A stretch of 64,000 bases of DNA from positions 1 through 64,000 of the forward strand of contig DHAA01000040.1 of the NCBI GenBank assembly GCA_002397275.1. Direction: 5' to 3'. This DNA comes from Thermacetogenium sp. UBA4966 (GTDB taxonomy: Bacteria; Bacillota; DSM-12270; Thermacetogeniales; Thermacetogeniaceae). The notes below the pieces were generated by a model. That model saw only the letters and a list, made by a program, of their open reading frames with translations, did not search any database and was not told the DNA's origin. Position 1 is the stretch's first letter, and each line of letters starts with the position of its first letter. Made by a program: the position numbers and the translations under genes. This document shows positions 53,331 to 61,332 of this stretch, one piece after another.

Positions 53331-53590
53331 TCTTCATTGCCTCTGTTGTTTTCTACCTGGCTTAATCTTTTTTTGTAAGCCGCATCTATTTCTTTGTCGT
53401 CCCAATCGTCATAAATCTCTTTTGGATCGCGCAACGGAACAGCAACCCGAGAACTTAAAACCTTAAATAAAGATTGAAGCTCTTCTATGGTTAATTTCTC
53501 CGCTTCGCAGATCAATTTTTGTACCCTATCCATAGAAATCACCCCAGCATTATTATAACACGCTGGATCAATAATCTGTCTATCTGACAT
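53327..53590 (-). CDS. Putative antitoxin of the PemK/MazF-type toxin
   Basis: An 87-residue acidic protein with a predicted helical centre (RVQKLICEAEKLTIEELQSLFKVL) and a charged C-terminal tail (IYDDWDDKEIDAAYKKRLSQ), the usual toxin-wrapping part. No clear AbrB or RHH DNA-binding domain is seen. ATG 53590 lies six bases after AGGAGAG; an internal ATG at 53533 with GGGGTGA upstream is an alternative giving 68 residues. Assigned by its overlap with the toxin. Confidence 0.7.
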   Translation of the reverse strand: MSDRQIIDPACYNNAGVISMDRVQKLICEAEKLTIEELQSLFKVLSSRVAVPLRDPKEIYDDWDDKEIDAAYKKRLSQVENNRGNEE

Positions 53591-53805
53591 TTAATTCTCT
53601 CCTGTTTTTTTAGGTTTTTTGCAGGCAATACCTGCGGTATTTAACAAGCGGCCTAACTGCCTTGTCAATGGCCAATTTTAGAATCGGCGCTTTTGTCCAC
53701 TAGAAAGAATATTGTTAGCGATACAACTTGTACTTTGCCGCGTTTATAAGCGGTAAATTCTACGTCAAGCCTGGGTAATCACTGCGGATATGCGGAGGGC
53801 TGATC

Positions 53806-54471
53806 TTAGTATAAGCCGTAAGTTTTATTTATGTTCTGGACAAAAATGATACCCTTGCCGGGCTGATCGATTTCCAGATCATCTCTAATGGCGGCGACGA
53901 TCGCTTCAGTCGCCGTATTTTCCGAGATGATCATGACGATCTCTTTTTCAGGCTCGATCTCCATCGAAAACAGCTTGCTGGTTTCATGGATGCCCGATCC
54001 TCTGGCGTTAATGATGGTTCCCCCTCTTGAACCCGCTTTGGTGGCCGCATCAATGACGTCTTCTGCATTGCCCTTGTCGACAACCACAAAAATAACACTG
54101 TACATCGGGTTTTCCACACCTCTGTTTCCTTTGATATGTTCGGGCTTAAAATTACCCGATCCGAATAAGTTCTTGACTGAAGTAGTGAACGCTATCCCAT
54201 GATGCGGCTTATTAAAATTAAATACTCTATCCAGCATCTGCAGAGCGTTATAAGCCGTCCTTTTTTCAGCGATCATCAACACGATTTCTTTCCTGATATC
54301 GCTTAAACCCAGCAGCTCCAGGAAGCGATTTTGGACAGTTCCTCTGCCGAATAAAACTGTGCCTCCTGTTACTCCGCTTTTCTTGGCGGCTTTTATGACT
54401 TTGCTGGCGAAGTCGACATGCACGATGACGCATATCAACTCGAATTCCTTTTGATCAGGACGGTTAACCAT
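53806..54471 (-). CDS. Tandem PII-like signalling protein
   Basis: A 221-residue protein with two copies of a PII-like ferredoxin fold, residues about 8-112 and 122-218. Each has a VIVHVDFASKVIKAAKKSGVTGGTVLFGRG or VVVDKGNAEDVIDAATKAGSRGGTIINARG pattern and a KEIVLMIAE/KEIVMIISE strand. Classical PII proteins are trimers of single domains, and the T-loop tyrosine site is not recognisable here. The gene overlaps the DUF1538 membrane gene by eight bases, so it likely senses a small molecule and gates that protein. Confidence 0.85.
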   Translation of the reverse strand: MVNRPDQKEFELICVIVHVDFASKVIKAAKKSGVTGGTVLFGRGTVQNRFLELLGLSDIRKEIVLMIAEKRTAYNALQMLDRVFNFNKPHHGIAFTTSVKNLFGSGNFKPEHIKGNRGVENPMYSVIFVVVDKGNAEDVIDAATKAGSRGGTIINARGSGIHETSKLFSMEIEPEKEIVMIISENTATEAIVAAIRDDLEIDQPGKGIIFVQNINKTYGLY

Positions 54472-55954
54472 CCCTCGGTATTCCTCCTTTTACGGATTTC
54501 AATTTGAAGAGAAGCCCTAAGATCTGCAAAGTGATCAACGGCATTAAGGCTACCATGGAAATCACCCCAAATCCGTCTTTTAAAACATCGGCGCCCGCTA
54601 TCGCTTCCGCGGCTCCTTGCGCAAAGGCTAAGATAAAAGTCGCGCTCATGGGGCCCGGAGTAACTCCGCCCGAATCAAAGGCTAAGCCCACAAATAATTT
54701 GGGAACGAAATAAGTCAAGCCAACTGCTATTATATATCCGGGCAGCAAATAATGCCATAACTGAATTCTGGGGACAGCGATCCTTACCATGGAAAGAGCC
54801 ACTGCCAAACCGACGCCGATAGACATAGCAAACAGCACAACTTTTCTTTTTATATACCCGCTGGTAACGTCTTCTATCTGATGTGTCAAGACGTTGACCG
54901 CCGGTTCAGCCAATACCGCTACTAATCCTAATATAAATCCTATAAATATAAGGTATGCTCTGTTCTCCAAAGAGGCGATACTGAACCCCACAAGCCTGCC
55001 CATATCCATAAAACCGGCATTTACGCCGACTAAAAACAATACGAGGCCAACCAACGTATAGAAAAGCCCCTTTAATATTCTTCTACGCCCTTTTCTGGGC
55101 AATTTAATCGCCTTTTTCTGTACTATTAAAAATATTATCAATAAGGGAGACAGGGCCAAAGCTATCTCCATAAATGTCACAGGCAGATGCTGAATAAACG
55201 GAGCAATGATGGAAGCTGACTGAGAGATGCCGGCGCCAAGGCTGCCGGAAATTTTATCCGCATGCGAGGTAATGCCCATGAGCATCACTGATATTCTGGC
55301 GCCGGTCGACGTGATTGCCACTAAACCGAAACTGTCTTCTTCGGAAACTTTGCTATCCTTTTTTAATCTGGAAACCCCTAAAGCCATAGCCAGAATAAAG
55401 GGGACGGTCAAAGCCCCTGTCGTGGCGCCGGAAACGTCAAAAGCCACCGCCAAAAACTCCGGCGATGTGAATATGGCTAAAAGGATAATGATCCCATACA
55501 GCATAGTCAATAATTTGCGCAAAGAAATATTGAAAACTATTCTTATCAATCCGCAGCCAAGCATCACCCCGATACCGATGGATACGACTAAAATGAGAGG
55601 GAGCTTGGAGATCAGGCCTGATGTGACAAGATCCACCTGCCCCGCCAGAACATGCAGATCGGGTTCGGCGATGGATATAAAAAAGCCGAGTATGAGCCCG
55701 GCAATAGCTATAACCCACAATTTATTTGTTTTTATAATAAGTGAACCCATCAGATTGCCGATGGGCGTGATGCCGATTTCCACTCCAAACAGGAAGATGG
55801 ACAAACCTAATATGATCAGCAAAGCGCCGAGGAGAAATCTAAGTATGAAGAGGGGTTCCAGCGGGGCTATAGTAAAATTTAAAACCAATACAATTATTGT
55901 GATCGGCAGAACAGCAAACAGAACTTCTTTCAGTTTATCGATAAGTACATTCAA
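54464..55954 (-). CDS. DUF1538 integral membrane protein
   Basis: A 496-residue membrane protein with about twelve or more spans arranged as two related halves. The first has LGLSIFLFGVEIGITPIGNLMG, FFISIAEPDLHVLAGQV and AVAFDVSGATTGALTVPF. The second repeats VGLVLFLVGVNAGFMDMGRLVG, LVAVLAEPAVNVLTHQIEDVTSG and GLAFDSGGVTPGPMSATF. The inverted or parallel duplication and the paired EP and DSGG motifs look like a transporter. The DUF1538 family has no proven substrate. Translationally coupled to the PII-like gene downstream. Confidence 0.85.
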   Translation of the reverse strand: MNVLIDKLKEVLFAVLPITIIVLVLNFTIAPLEPLFILRFLLGALLIILGLSIFLFGVEIGITPIGNLMGSLIIKTNKLWVIAIAGLILGFFISIAEPDLHVLAGQVDLVTSGLISKLPLILVVSIGIGVMLGCGLIRIVFNISLRKLLTMLYGIIILLAIFTSPEFLAVAFDVSGATTGALTVPFILAMALGVSRLKKDSKVSEEDSFGLVAITSTGARISVMLMGITSHADKISGSLGAGISQSASIIAPFIQHLPVTFMEIALALSPLLIIFLIVQKKAIKLPRKGRRRILKGLFYTLVGLVLFLVGVNAGFMDMGRLVGFSIASLENRAYLIFIGFILGLVAVLAEPAVNVLTHQIEDVTSGYIKRKVVLFAMSIGVGLAVALSMVRIAVPRIQLWHYLLPGYIIAVGLTYFVPKLFVGLAFDSGGVTPGPMSATFILAFAQGAAEAIAGADVLKDGFGVISMVALMPLITLQILGLLFKLKSVKGGIPRDG

Positions 55955-56145
55955 ATAGGATTCAGATCCTTTCTATCAAAATATGTATCCGGATGTTAAG
56001 TCAGGGGAAAGAGCAATATGATATACTTAGGGTTACTAAGAGGTTATTAAGACTTGCTATATTAATGATAGCAGAACTACACCTGTGCTGCCAACCATTT
56101 TATGCAGGCATTTTTCACTATTTTAAACTATCGAAAGAAGGGGAT

Positions 56146-56997
56146 ATGATGCCGTTTGGAGCGCATATGTCTATCGCAGGAGGCATCGATCAAGCTCTCC
56201 GGCGCGGGCAGGAGGTCGGCTGCGAAACGATCCAGGTTTTTGTGAAAAACGCCAACAGGTGGGCGGCGAAACCGCTCACAGATAAAGACGTTACTCGCTT
56301 TCAGCGTGCTCTCCGGGAAACGGGGATCTCTCCGGTAGTGGCTCATAATTCATATCTGATCAATATCGCCTCTCCGAATGAAGAGCTGTGGATGAAATCC
56401 CTGGAGGCACTGATCATAGAGGTCGAACGCTGCGCGGCCCTGAAAATACCTTTCCTCGTCATGCACCCCGGAGCGCATACCGGGGCCGGGGAAGAGGTGG
56501 GGCTGCACCGCGTGACAACCGCACTCAATGAGGTGTTAAACAGAACCAAAAATTCCAAGGTAACCATCCTTTTGGAGAGCACATCCGGACAGGGCTCGGT
56601 CCTGGGAGGACGCTTTGAACACCTGGCTGAACTGCTCAACGAAAGCTTTTGCCCCGAACGGCTGGGTATTTGTCTGGATACATGCCACATTTTTACCGTG
56701 GGCTATGACTTGCGCACCCCTGAGACCTGTGCAGAGACATTCGAAAAATTTGACCGGATCGTCGGTTTAGCCGAACTGAAAGCAATTCACCTCAACGACT
56801 CTCAGGGAGAGCTAGGGTCGAGGCGCGACCGCCATGAGCATATCGGCATGGGCAGAATCGGCCTGGACGGGTTTCGCTGGATCGTCAACAACCCGGAACT
56901 TTCTTCACTGCCCATGATCCTGGAAACGCCGAAGGGTGCGGATATGAAAGAGGACAGGGATAATCTGGGGATATTAAGAAGCCTCATAGAAGAATAA
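56146..56997 (+). CDS. nfo: Endonuclease IV
   Basis: A 283-residue AP endonuclease for base-excision repair, a TIM barrel with three zinc ions. Motifs are GAHMSIAGGIDQAL, HNSYLINIASP, LVMHPGAHTGAG, LLESTSGQG, LGICLDTCHIFTVGYD, HLNDSQGELGSRRDRHEHIGMG and LETPKG, with the metal-binding His, Glu and Asp residues all present. I start at ATG 56146 behind AAGGGG; ATG 56149 is equally possible, and the 153 bases of frame upstream have no such site. Appears monocistronic. Confidence 0.95.
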   Translation: MMPFGAHMSIAGGIDQALRRGQEVGCETIQVFVKNANRWAAKPLTDKDVTRFQRALRETGISPVVAHNSYLINIASPNEELWMKSLEALIIEVERCAALKIPFLVMHPGAHTGAGEEVGLHRVTTALNEVLNRTKNSKVTILLESTSGQGSVLGGRFEHLAELLNESFCPERLGICLDTCHIFTVGYDLRTPETCAETFEKFDRIVGLAELKAIHLNDSQGELGSRRDRHEHIGMGRIGLDGFRWIVNNPELSSLPMILETPKGADMKEDRDNLGILRSLIEE

Positions 56998-57066
56998 GTT
57001 AAGTAAACAGCCTATTTTCCGCCTTCGGTTTAGATCGGAGAGGATAATCAACGAGGAGGAACGATA

Positions 57067-58242
57067 TTGCTTGCGCTGATCAACGGAAAAATTATGACGA
57101 TGGCAGGTCCGGTTTATAAAGGAGGCAGTATCGTGGTCAAGGAGGAGAAGATAGCTGCTCTCTCCCCTGACTCATCGCCGGCCTCCGCTGCATCCGACCT
57201 CCAGGTGATCGATGTTTCCGGGAAGTATATACTGCCGGGGTTTATCGATGCCCATACCCATCTCGGTATTTACGAGGAAATCTATCGCATCGAGGGAGAC
57301 GACACCAATGAAACATCTGACCCGATCACCCCTCACCTGCGCGCCCTGGATGCAGTCAATATGGAGGATGTAGGCTTTGACGATGCCGTCCGCGGCGGCG
57401 TGACAACCGTGATGACCGGCCCGGGAAGCGCCAACGTGATCGGGGGGTTGAGCGTGGTCATGAAAACCCGCGCTAAAACCGCCGACCAGGCTGTGATCAA
57501 AAACCCGGCCGGACTGAAGGCGGCTTTGGGTGAAAACCCCAAGCGCGTTTATGGAGACCGCAAAAAAACGCCGACGACGCGCATGGCAACAGCAGCGCTC
57601 CTGCGCGAGACCCTGGCAGCGGCGCAGAACTATGCGGACAAACTCCAAAGGAGGAAAGAGGACCCGGACAAAAAACCGGACAGAGACCTGAAATTGGAAG
57701 CCATGCTTCCCGTGATCGGCGGTGAGATCCCCCTGCTCATACACGCCCATCGGGCCGACGATATCGTTACCGGGCTCAGGATCGCGGATGAATTCCACCT
57801 TAAAGTCATTATTCAGCACGGCACAGAAGCCCATAAAATCCCTGAGGAACTCGCTTTGAGAGGGACTCCCGCCGTTATCGGCCCCTCTCTAAGCAGCAGA
57901 GCCAAGGTGGAGCTGAAGGACCGCTCCTTTAAAACAGCAGGGGTTCTTGCTCAGGCAGGAGTAAAAGTAGCGATTATGACCGACCATCCGGTTGTTCCTG
58001 TGCAATACCTTCCCCTGCTGGCGGCATTGAATGTCAAGGAGGGTATGGATGAAGAGGAAGCTCTGAGGGCGATCACCATCAACCCCGCTCAGATCCTGGG
58101 GATAGCGGACCGGGTAGGCAGTTTGGAAGCAGGGAAAGACGCCGACATCGTCGTTCTCAGCGGCTCTCCCCTGGACTGGCGCACTAAAGTGGAACTCGTT
58201 CTGATCAACGGCAAAATCGTCTATAGGGATCCTGCTATATGA
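57067..58242 (+). CDS. Amidohydrolase
   Basis: A 391-residue amidohydrolase of the imidazolonepropionase-like group. GKYILPGFIDAHTHLG holds the first metal-binding HxH, HAHRADDI and IIQHGTEAHK give further histidines, and MTDHPVVPV supplies the aspartate. The C terminus has the composite-domain GKDADIVVLSG. The substrate (an N-acyl or cyclic amide) cannot be told. TTG start behind GAGGAGGAACG. The last 57 bases are duplicated at 58599-58655. Confidence 0.88.
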   Translation: MLALINGKIMTMAGPVYKGGSIVVKEEKIAALSPDSSPASAASDLQVIDVSGKYILPGFIDAHTHLGIYEEIYRIEGDDTNETSDPITPHLRALDAVNMEDVGFDDAVRGGVTTVMTGPGSANVIGGLSVVMKTRAKTADQAVIKNPAGLKAALGENPKRVYGDRKKTPTTRMATAALLRETLAAAQNYADKLQRRKEDPDKKPDRDLKLEAMLPVIGGEIPLLIHAHRADDIVTGLRIADEFHLKVIIQHGTEAHKIPEELALRGTPAVIGPSLSSRAKVELKDRSFKTAGVLAQAGVKVAIMTDHPVVPVQYLPLLAALNVKEGMDEEEALRAITINPAQILGIADRVGSLEAGKDADIVVLSGSPLDWRTKVELVLINGKIVYRDPAI

Positions 58243-58245
58243 GCG
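58189..58245. repeat. 57-base direct repeat, copy 1
   Basis: The 3' end of the amidohydrolase gene, from GTGGAACTCG to GAGCG. It matches 58599-58655 in the same orientation with three mismatches. The copies flank an ABC ATPase fragment. Confidence 0.9.
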
Positions 58246-58268
58246 ATTGATAAGTGCATGATGGTTTA

Positions 58269-58598
58269 TTAACAAACCAAAGGAGTGTTTTGTTTATTAT
58301 CGAACTCATAAACTTCGTCCGCTACTTCCTGAATATCGCTTAGGATGTGGCTTGTAATCAAAACGATCCTTCCCTTGCCTTTGAGCCCGACAATCATCTG
58401 CTTCACAATACCGAAAGACTTCTTGTCCAGGCCGTTGAACGGTTCGTCAAAGATAATCACATTCGGATCTTCCATGACAGCTTGTATGATCGCTAATTTT
58501 TGGTACATCCCCAGTGAATAGTTTTTGACTTTAATTTTTGAATCAGGATCCAAATCTAATCCGAGCATATACTCTTTAATTTGGTCAACCGTAATTTT
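58269..58598 (-). pseudogene. N-terminally truncated ABC ATPase fragment
   Basis: About 108 residues of an ABC-2 type exporter ATPase: KVKNYSLGMYQKLAIIQAV (signature SLGM), VIIFDEPFNGLD (Walker B) and LITSHILSDIQEVADEVYEF (H-loop). The Walker A half is missing. Upstream the open frame runs into the duplicated amidohydrolase tail read backwards. No ribosome binding site fits, and the fragment is AT-richer than its neighbours. It cannot bind ATP alone and is best read as a remnant inserted between two copies of the repeat. Confidence 0.85.
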
Positions 58599-58655
58599 GT
58601 GGAACTCGTTCTGATCAACGGCAAAATCGTCTATAGAGATTCTGCTATATGATCG
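58599..58655. repeat. 57-base direct repeat, copy 2
   Basis: Second copy of the amidohydrolase 3' end. It carries the substitutions GGGATCC to GAGATTC and GAGCG to GATCG, so the duplication is not brand new. Confidence 0.9.
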
Positions 58656-58785
58656 CAACAGCCAAATAATGGGTATGATAAGCAAACAGGTCTTAATTCT
58701 TGTCACCCAGCCGGATAAAATAATATCTGAACAGTTGAAACCTGTTTATGAGGTTTCTGAAGCTTGGTAAACATTGGTGGTTTTG

Positions 58786-58794
58786 TGGTATAAT
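58786..58794 (+). promoter_or_regulatory. Extended -10 promoter before the nucleotidyltransferase gene
   Basis: TG-G-TATAAT at 58786-58794 is a perfect extended -10. A TTGGTA 19 bases upstream is a weak -35. The start codon is about 90 bases downstream. Confidence 0.6.
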
Positions 58795-58886
58795 ATTCGT
58801 AAATAGTTAAGTGCAATATAAGCCACCAAAGCATGCAACAACTATCTTAAACGAGGAAAATATGAAGCAAGGAAGAGGTGGTATTT

Positions 58887-59210
58887 ATGGATACATCGGC
58901 CAAAAAAGAGCTCGAAAGTATTAAGCAATCCATCTTGGATACTGTTAACGCAAGTGAAATATACTTATTTGGTTCATATGCGGGTGGAATACCTCATAAG
59001 GACAGCGATTTTGACATCTATGTGGTCATCCCTGATGATAGTAGTATGCGCCCTATTGAAGCCATGCATAAAATTGGCGGCGTGCTTAGCCGGAAGGATA
59101 TTCGGGCTGTGGATATTCTTGTCGGCAAGGAAAGCGTATTTAATAAGCGAAAGCAGCTGCCAACCATTGAAAAAACAATTTTCAGGGATGGAGTGAAGCT
59201 TTATGGATAG
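58887..59210 (+). CDS. MNT-type nucleotidyltransferase
   Basis: A 107-residue minimal nucleotidyltransferase with the GSYAGGIPHKDSDFDIYV active site (GS...SDFD) and a later Asp in IRAVDILVGK. In paired systems such proteins AMPylate or otherwise neutralise a HEPN partner. ATG 58887 lies after GAGGTGG. It overlaps the HEPN gene by eight bases. Confidence 0.9.
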   Translation: MDTSAKKELESIKQSILDTVNASEIYLFGSYAGGIPHKDSDFDIYVVIPDDSSMRPIEAMHKIGGVLSRKDIRAVDILVGKESVFNKRKQLPTIEKTIFRDGVKLYG

Positions 59211-59604
59211 AAACGACATAGCCAAAAGATGGTGCGATTTTGCAAATGATGATTTGATAAGTGCAAAATATTTGTTAGGATTGTATCCGTATAAAATGGA
59301 AATCATATGCTATCATTGTCAGCAATCGGCTGAAAAGATGCTAAAAGGGTTTCTCATTAGCAAGGGTATTGACCCCCCGAGAACACATGATTTGAAATTA
59401 CTTCGAAGAATATGTGAGAGAATTGCAGATGGCTTCGATGATATAGAAGAAGCCTGTGTACGCCTTACCGCATATGGGGTGCAGCCTCGTTATCCAATGG
59501 AAATAGAATTAATCGAAAGTGATATGGTACAGGCATTAAACGACGCGGATCAGATCATGGATTTTATCTCTCAGCTTTTAGAATGGCTTTTATCAGATTC
59601 CTAA
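59203..59604 (+). CDS. HEPN domain protein
   Basis: A 133-residue HEPN protein of the classical type: AKRWCDFANDDLISAKYLL, ICYHCQQSAEKMLKGFLISKG, PPRTHDLKLLRRICERI. It lacks an obvious R-x4-6-H RNase motif of the HepT class, so toxicity is uncertain. It forms a two-gene module with the preceding nucleotidyltransferase, a common accessory pair in Clostridia and archaea that may act as toxin-antitoxin. Confidence 0.88.
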   Translation: MDRNDIAKRWCDFANDDLISAKYLLGLYPYKMEIICYHCQQSAEKMLKGFLISKGIDPPRTHDLKLLRRICERIADGFDDIEEACVRLTAYGVQPRYPMEIELIESDMVQALNDADQIMDFISQLLEWLLSDS

Positions 59605-60465
59605 CACCTCATCCTTCCCCGGTGTAGCCAGGCGCCGACCAAATCCTCGTAAGGAAGCTGCGATTGATACTCTATTGGCGGAAAGCCACCCCTTACCGTA
59701 TTGGGTGATACCTCCTTTAAGCCCGAAACCTGGGATCTGATGCGGCCTGGAACAGATCTTCTCCATGTATTCCTTGGCAGTGCCGGTTACTGTTCCATTG
59801 ATCAGGAGCGATCAGGGAGAACCTCAACAGATATCGCTACCGTCTCTTTCCCATACCACTCTGTCCCCTTCCAGGTAGTAGTGGGTGGTGACGCCGTTGT
59901 CCGTCTTTTGGATGCGGATACCGGAATCGTTGTACTTATAGCTGATATTGTATCATCGCTTGTCGTACTTGTGCCTTCGGTATCTTTGTAGGCCTTTACG
60001 CCAGCTTGTAGTGGACCAGATTCGGGTGACTAATGACCAACCTAATCCTACTAATAGCTCTCCAATTTCATTATAAACATGGATATAATGGAGCAACGTC
60101 TGCAAAAAGCTACAGATTCGCCGCCAATTAACAGGCATTTTAAAAAAGCGCCACAGCCGCATCTACACTTTCGCGTAGGCGGATCATGGCGCCTCCGGAT
60201 GTCCGGTCAGCTTAGAATTTTCAAAGATGCGGAGATGATTGTTTTGCCAAAATATTTTTACGAAGGCGACAAAGATTCCGCAAATAAATAGTAAAATAGT
60301 ATTGACAGTATATTTCGCATTAAAAAGATTCTTCATCTGTCAAAGAAAGCGCTATCCGGCGCTGGTGGTTGGGAACAGGAAGATAGAGCTGATCTCCGGT
60401 TGTTTGGCAAAGTTTTTGCAACAATTTATTTACATCACAAGAAATCATAGAGGAGTGATTCTGGC
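59605..60465. other. Gene-poor stretch around the RHS remnant
   Basis: Apart from the RHS remnant I see no supportable gene. Open frames of 60-100 codons exist on both strands but have poor ribosome binding sites and no recognisable motif. A TTGACA box at about 60302 may belong to the promoter of the following DUF1638 gene, without a clear -10. Confidence 0.5.
59824..60002 (-). pseudogene. RHS-repeat protein remnant with frameshift
   Basis: On the minus strand the first frame reads GVKAYKDTEGTSTTSDDTIS. After a frame change near 59942 a second frame reads YKYNDSGIRIQKTDNG, VTTHYYLEGDRVVWERDG and then a stop. The Y-x-Y-N-x-x-G-I-R pattern with THYYLEGDRVVWE is typical of RHS/YD-repeat proteins. 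Both the frameshift and the lack of a start show decay. Confidence 0.75.
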
Positions 60466-61137
60466 GTGGACCAAAAAAGAACCGTGATTGTGACCTGCGA
60501 ATCGTTGACTCCGGAAATAAAAAAGGTGGCTCCGGTCGGCATGGAGATCCGGGAGATAGAATTAGGGCTGCATGATATCCCCAGCAAACTTAACCAGACT
60601 CTGCGTTCAACTCTGCCACAGTTGGAAAAGGAAAAAGATTGGGATACCGTTTTACTGGGATTCGGACTCTGTTCTGAGGGAACGGTAGGTCTAAAAACCA
60701 GCAGAGCCACTCTTGTGCTGCCCAGGGTAGATGATTGTATCGCCTTATTCTTGGGCTCACGCGAGAGCTACCTGGAACAGTTTGAGAGAGTACCGGGAAC
60801 CTACTATTTCACTAAGGGATGGCTTAAGGATGGGTTCGGGCCGCTGGCTATGTACAATGGCGAGCACAATTGGACACAGAAATACAGCAAAGAGAAAGCG
60901 GAATGGATAGCCAGGGAAATGATGAAAAACTACAAACGGATCGCCTTTATCGACACCGGAGCCTATGATATTACTCCATATGAAACCAAGGCTAAAGAAA
61001 CCGCTCAGGTCTTCGGCCTGGATTATGAAAAGATTCCCGGGTCTCTGGGATATCTCGAGCAGTTGCTCAACGGTCCCTGGGATAGGCGGTTTCTGGTGCT
61101 GGAACCCGGTCAGGAGATAACCAGGGCAATGTTCTAA
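60466..61137 (+). CDS. DUF1638 family protein
   Basis: A 223-residue soluble protein with TVIVTCESLTPEI, LLGFGLCSEGTVGL, LPRVDDCIALFLGSRESY, GTYYFTKGWL and IAFIDTGAYDITPYE, which match the DUF1638 family. Members often sit in methylamine or other corrinoid methyltransferase clusters of anaerobes and contain conserved Cys in the C-E and G-L-C-S contexts, both present here. No such partner is nearby. GTG start behind GAGGAGTG. Function unknown. Confidence 0.85.
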   Translation: MDQKRTVIVTCESLTPEIKKVAPVGMEIREIELGLHDIPSKLNQTLRSTLPQLEKEKDWDTVLLGFGLCSEGTVGLKTSRATLVLPRVDDCIALFLGSRESYLEQFERVPGTYYFTKGWLKDGFGPLAMYNGEHNWTQKYSKEKAEWIAREMMKNYKRIAFIDTGAYDITPYETKAKETAQVFGLDYEKIPGSLGYLEQLLNGPWDRRFLVLEPGQEITRAMF

Positions 61138-61240
61138 ATGAGAAAAAGGGAAGCGTCTGCTTGTACGGTTGCTACTAATGAAGAGTAATTTTTATACAAT
61201 GTGAACGGGACAATAAGAGAAGAAATATTTTTAATGTTTC

Positions 61241-61272
61241 TTGACAGTTGATTTTATTAACTAAAATCAACT
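61241..61272 (+). promoter_or_regulatory. Promoter with overlapping palindromic operator
   Basis: TTGACA (61241-61246) and TAAAAT (61262-61267) have a 15-base spacer. A perfect inverted repeat, arms AGTTGATTTTA and TAAAATCAACT with a TTAAC centre (61246-61272), covers the spacer and -10 box. It lies 60 bases before the XRE regulator gene, so autoregulation is likely. Confidence 0.7.
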
Positions 61273-61332
61273 GCTAATCCATTGTGGGCGTTTCACCAGC
61301 CAAGTAAAATATAAATGGAGGTGATCTTCTTT

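Noticed and set aside
59701..59991. Plus-strand open frame in the RHS region
   Set aside because: The coding signal here is on the minus strand (YKYNDSGIR), so the plus frame is its shadow.
60079..60291. Small plus-strand open frame before the DUF1638 gene
   Set aside because: No ribosome binding site and no recognisable motif; left as unassigned.
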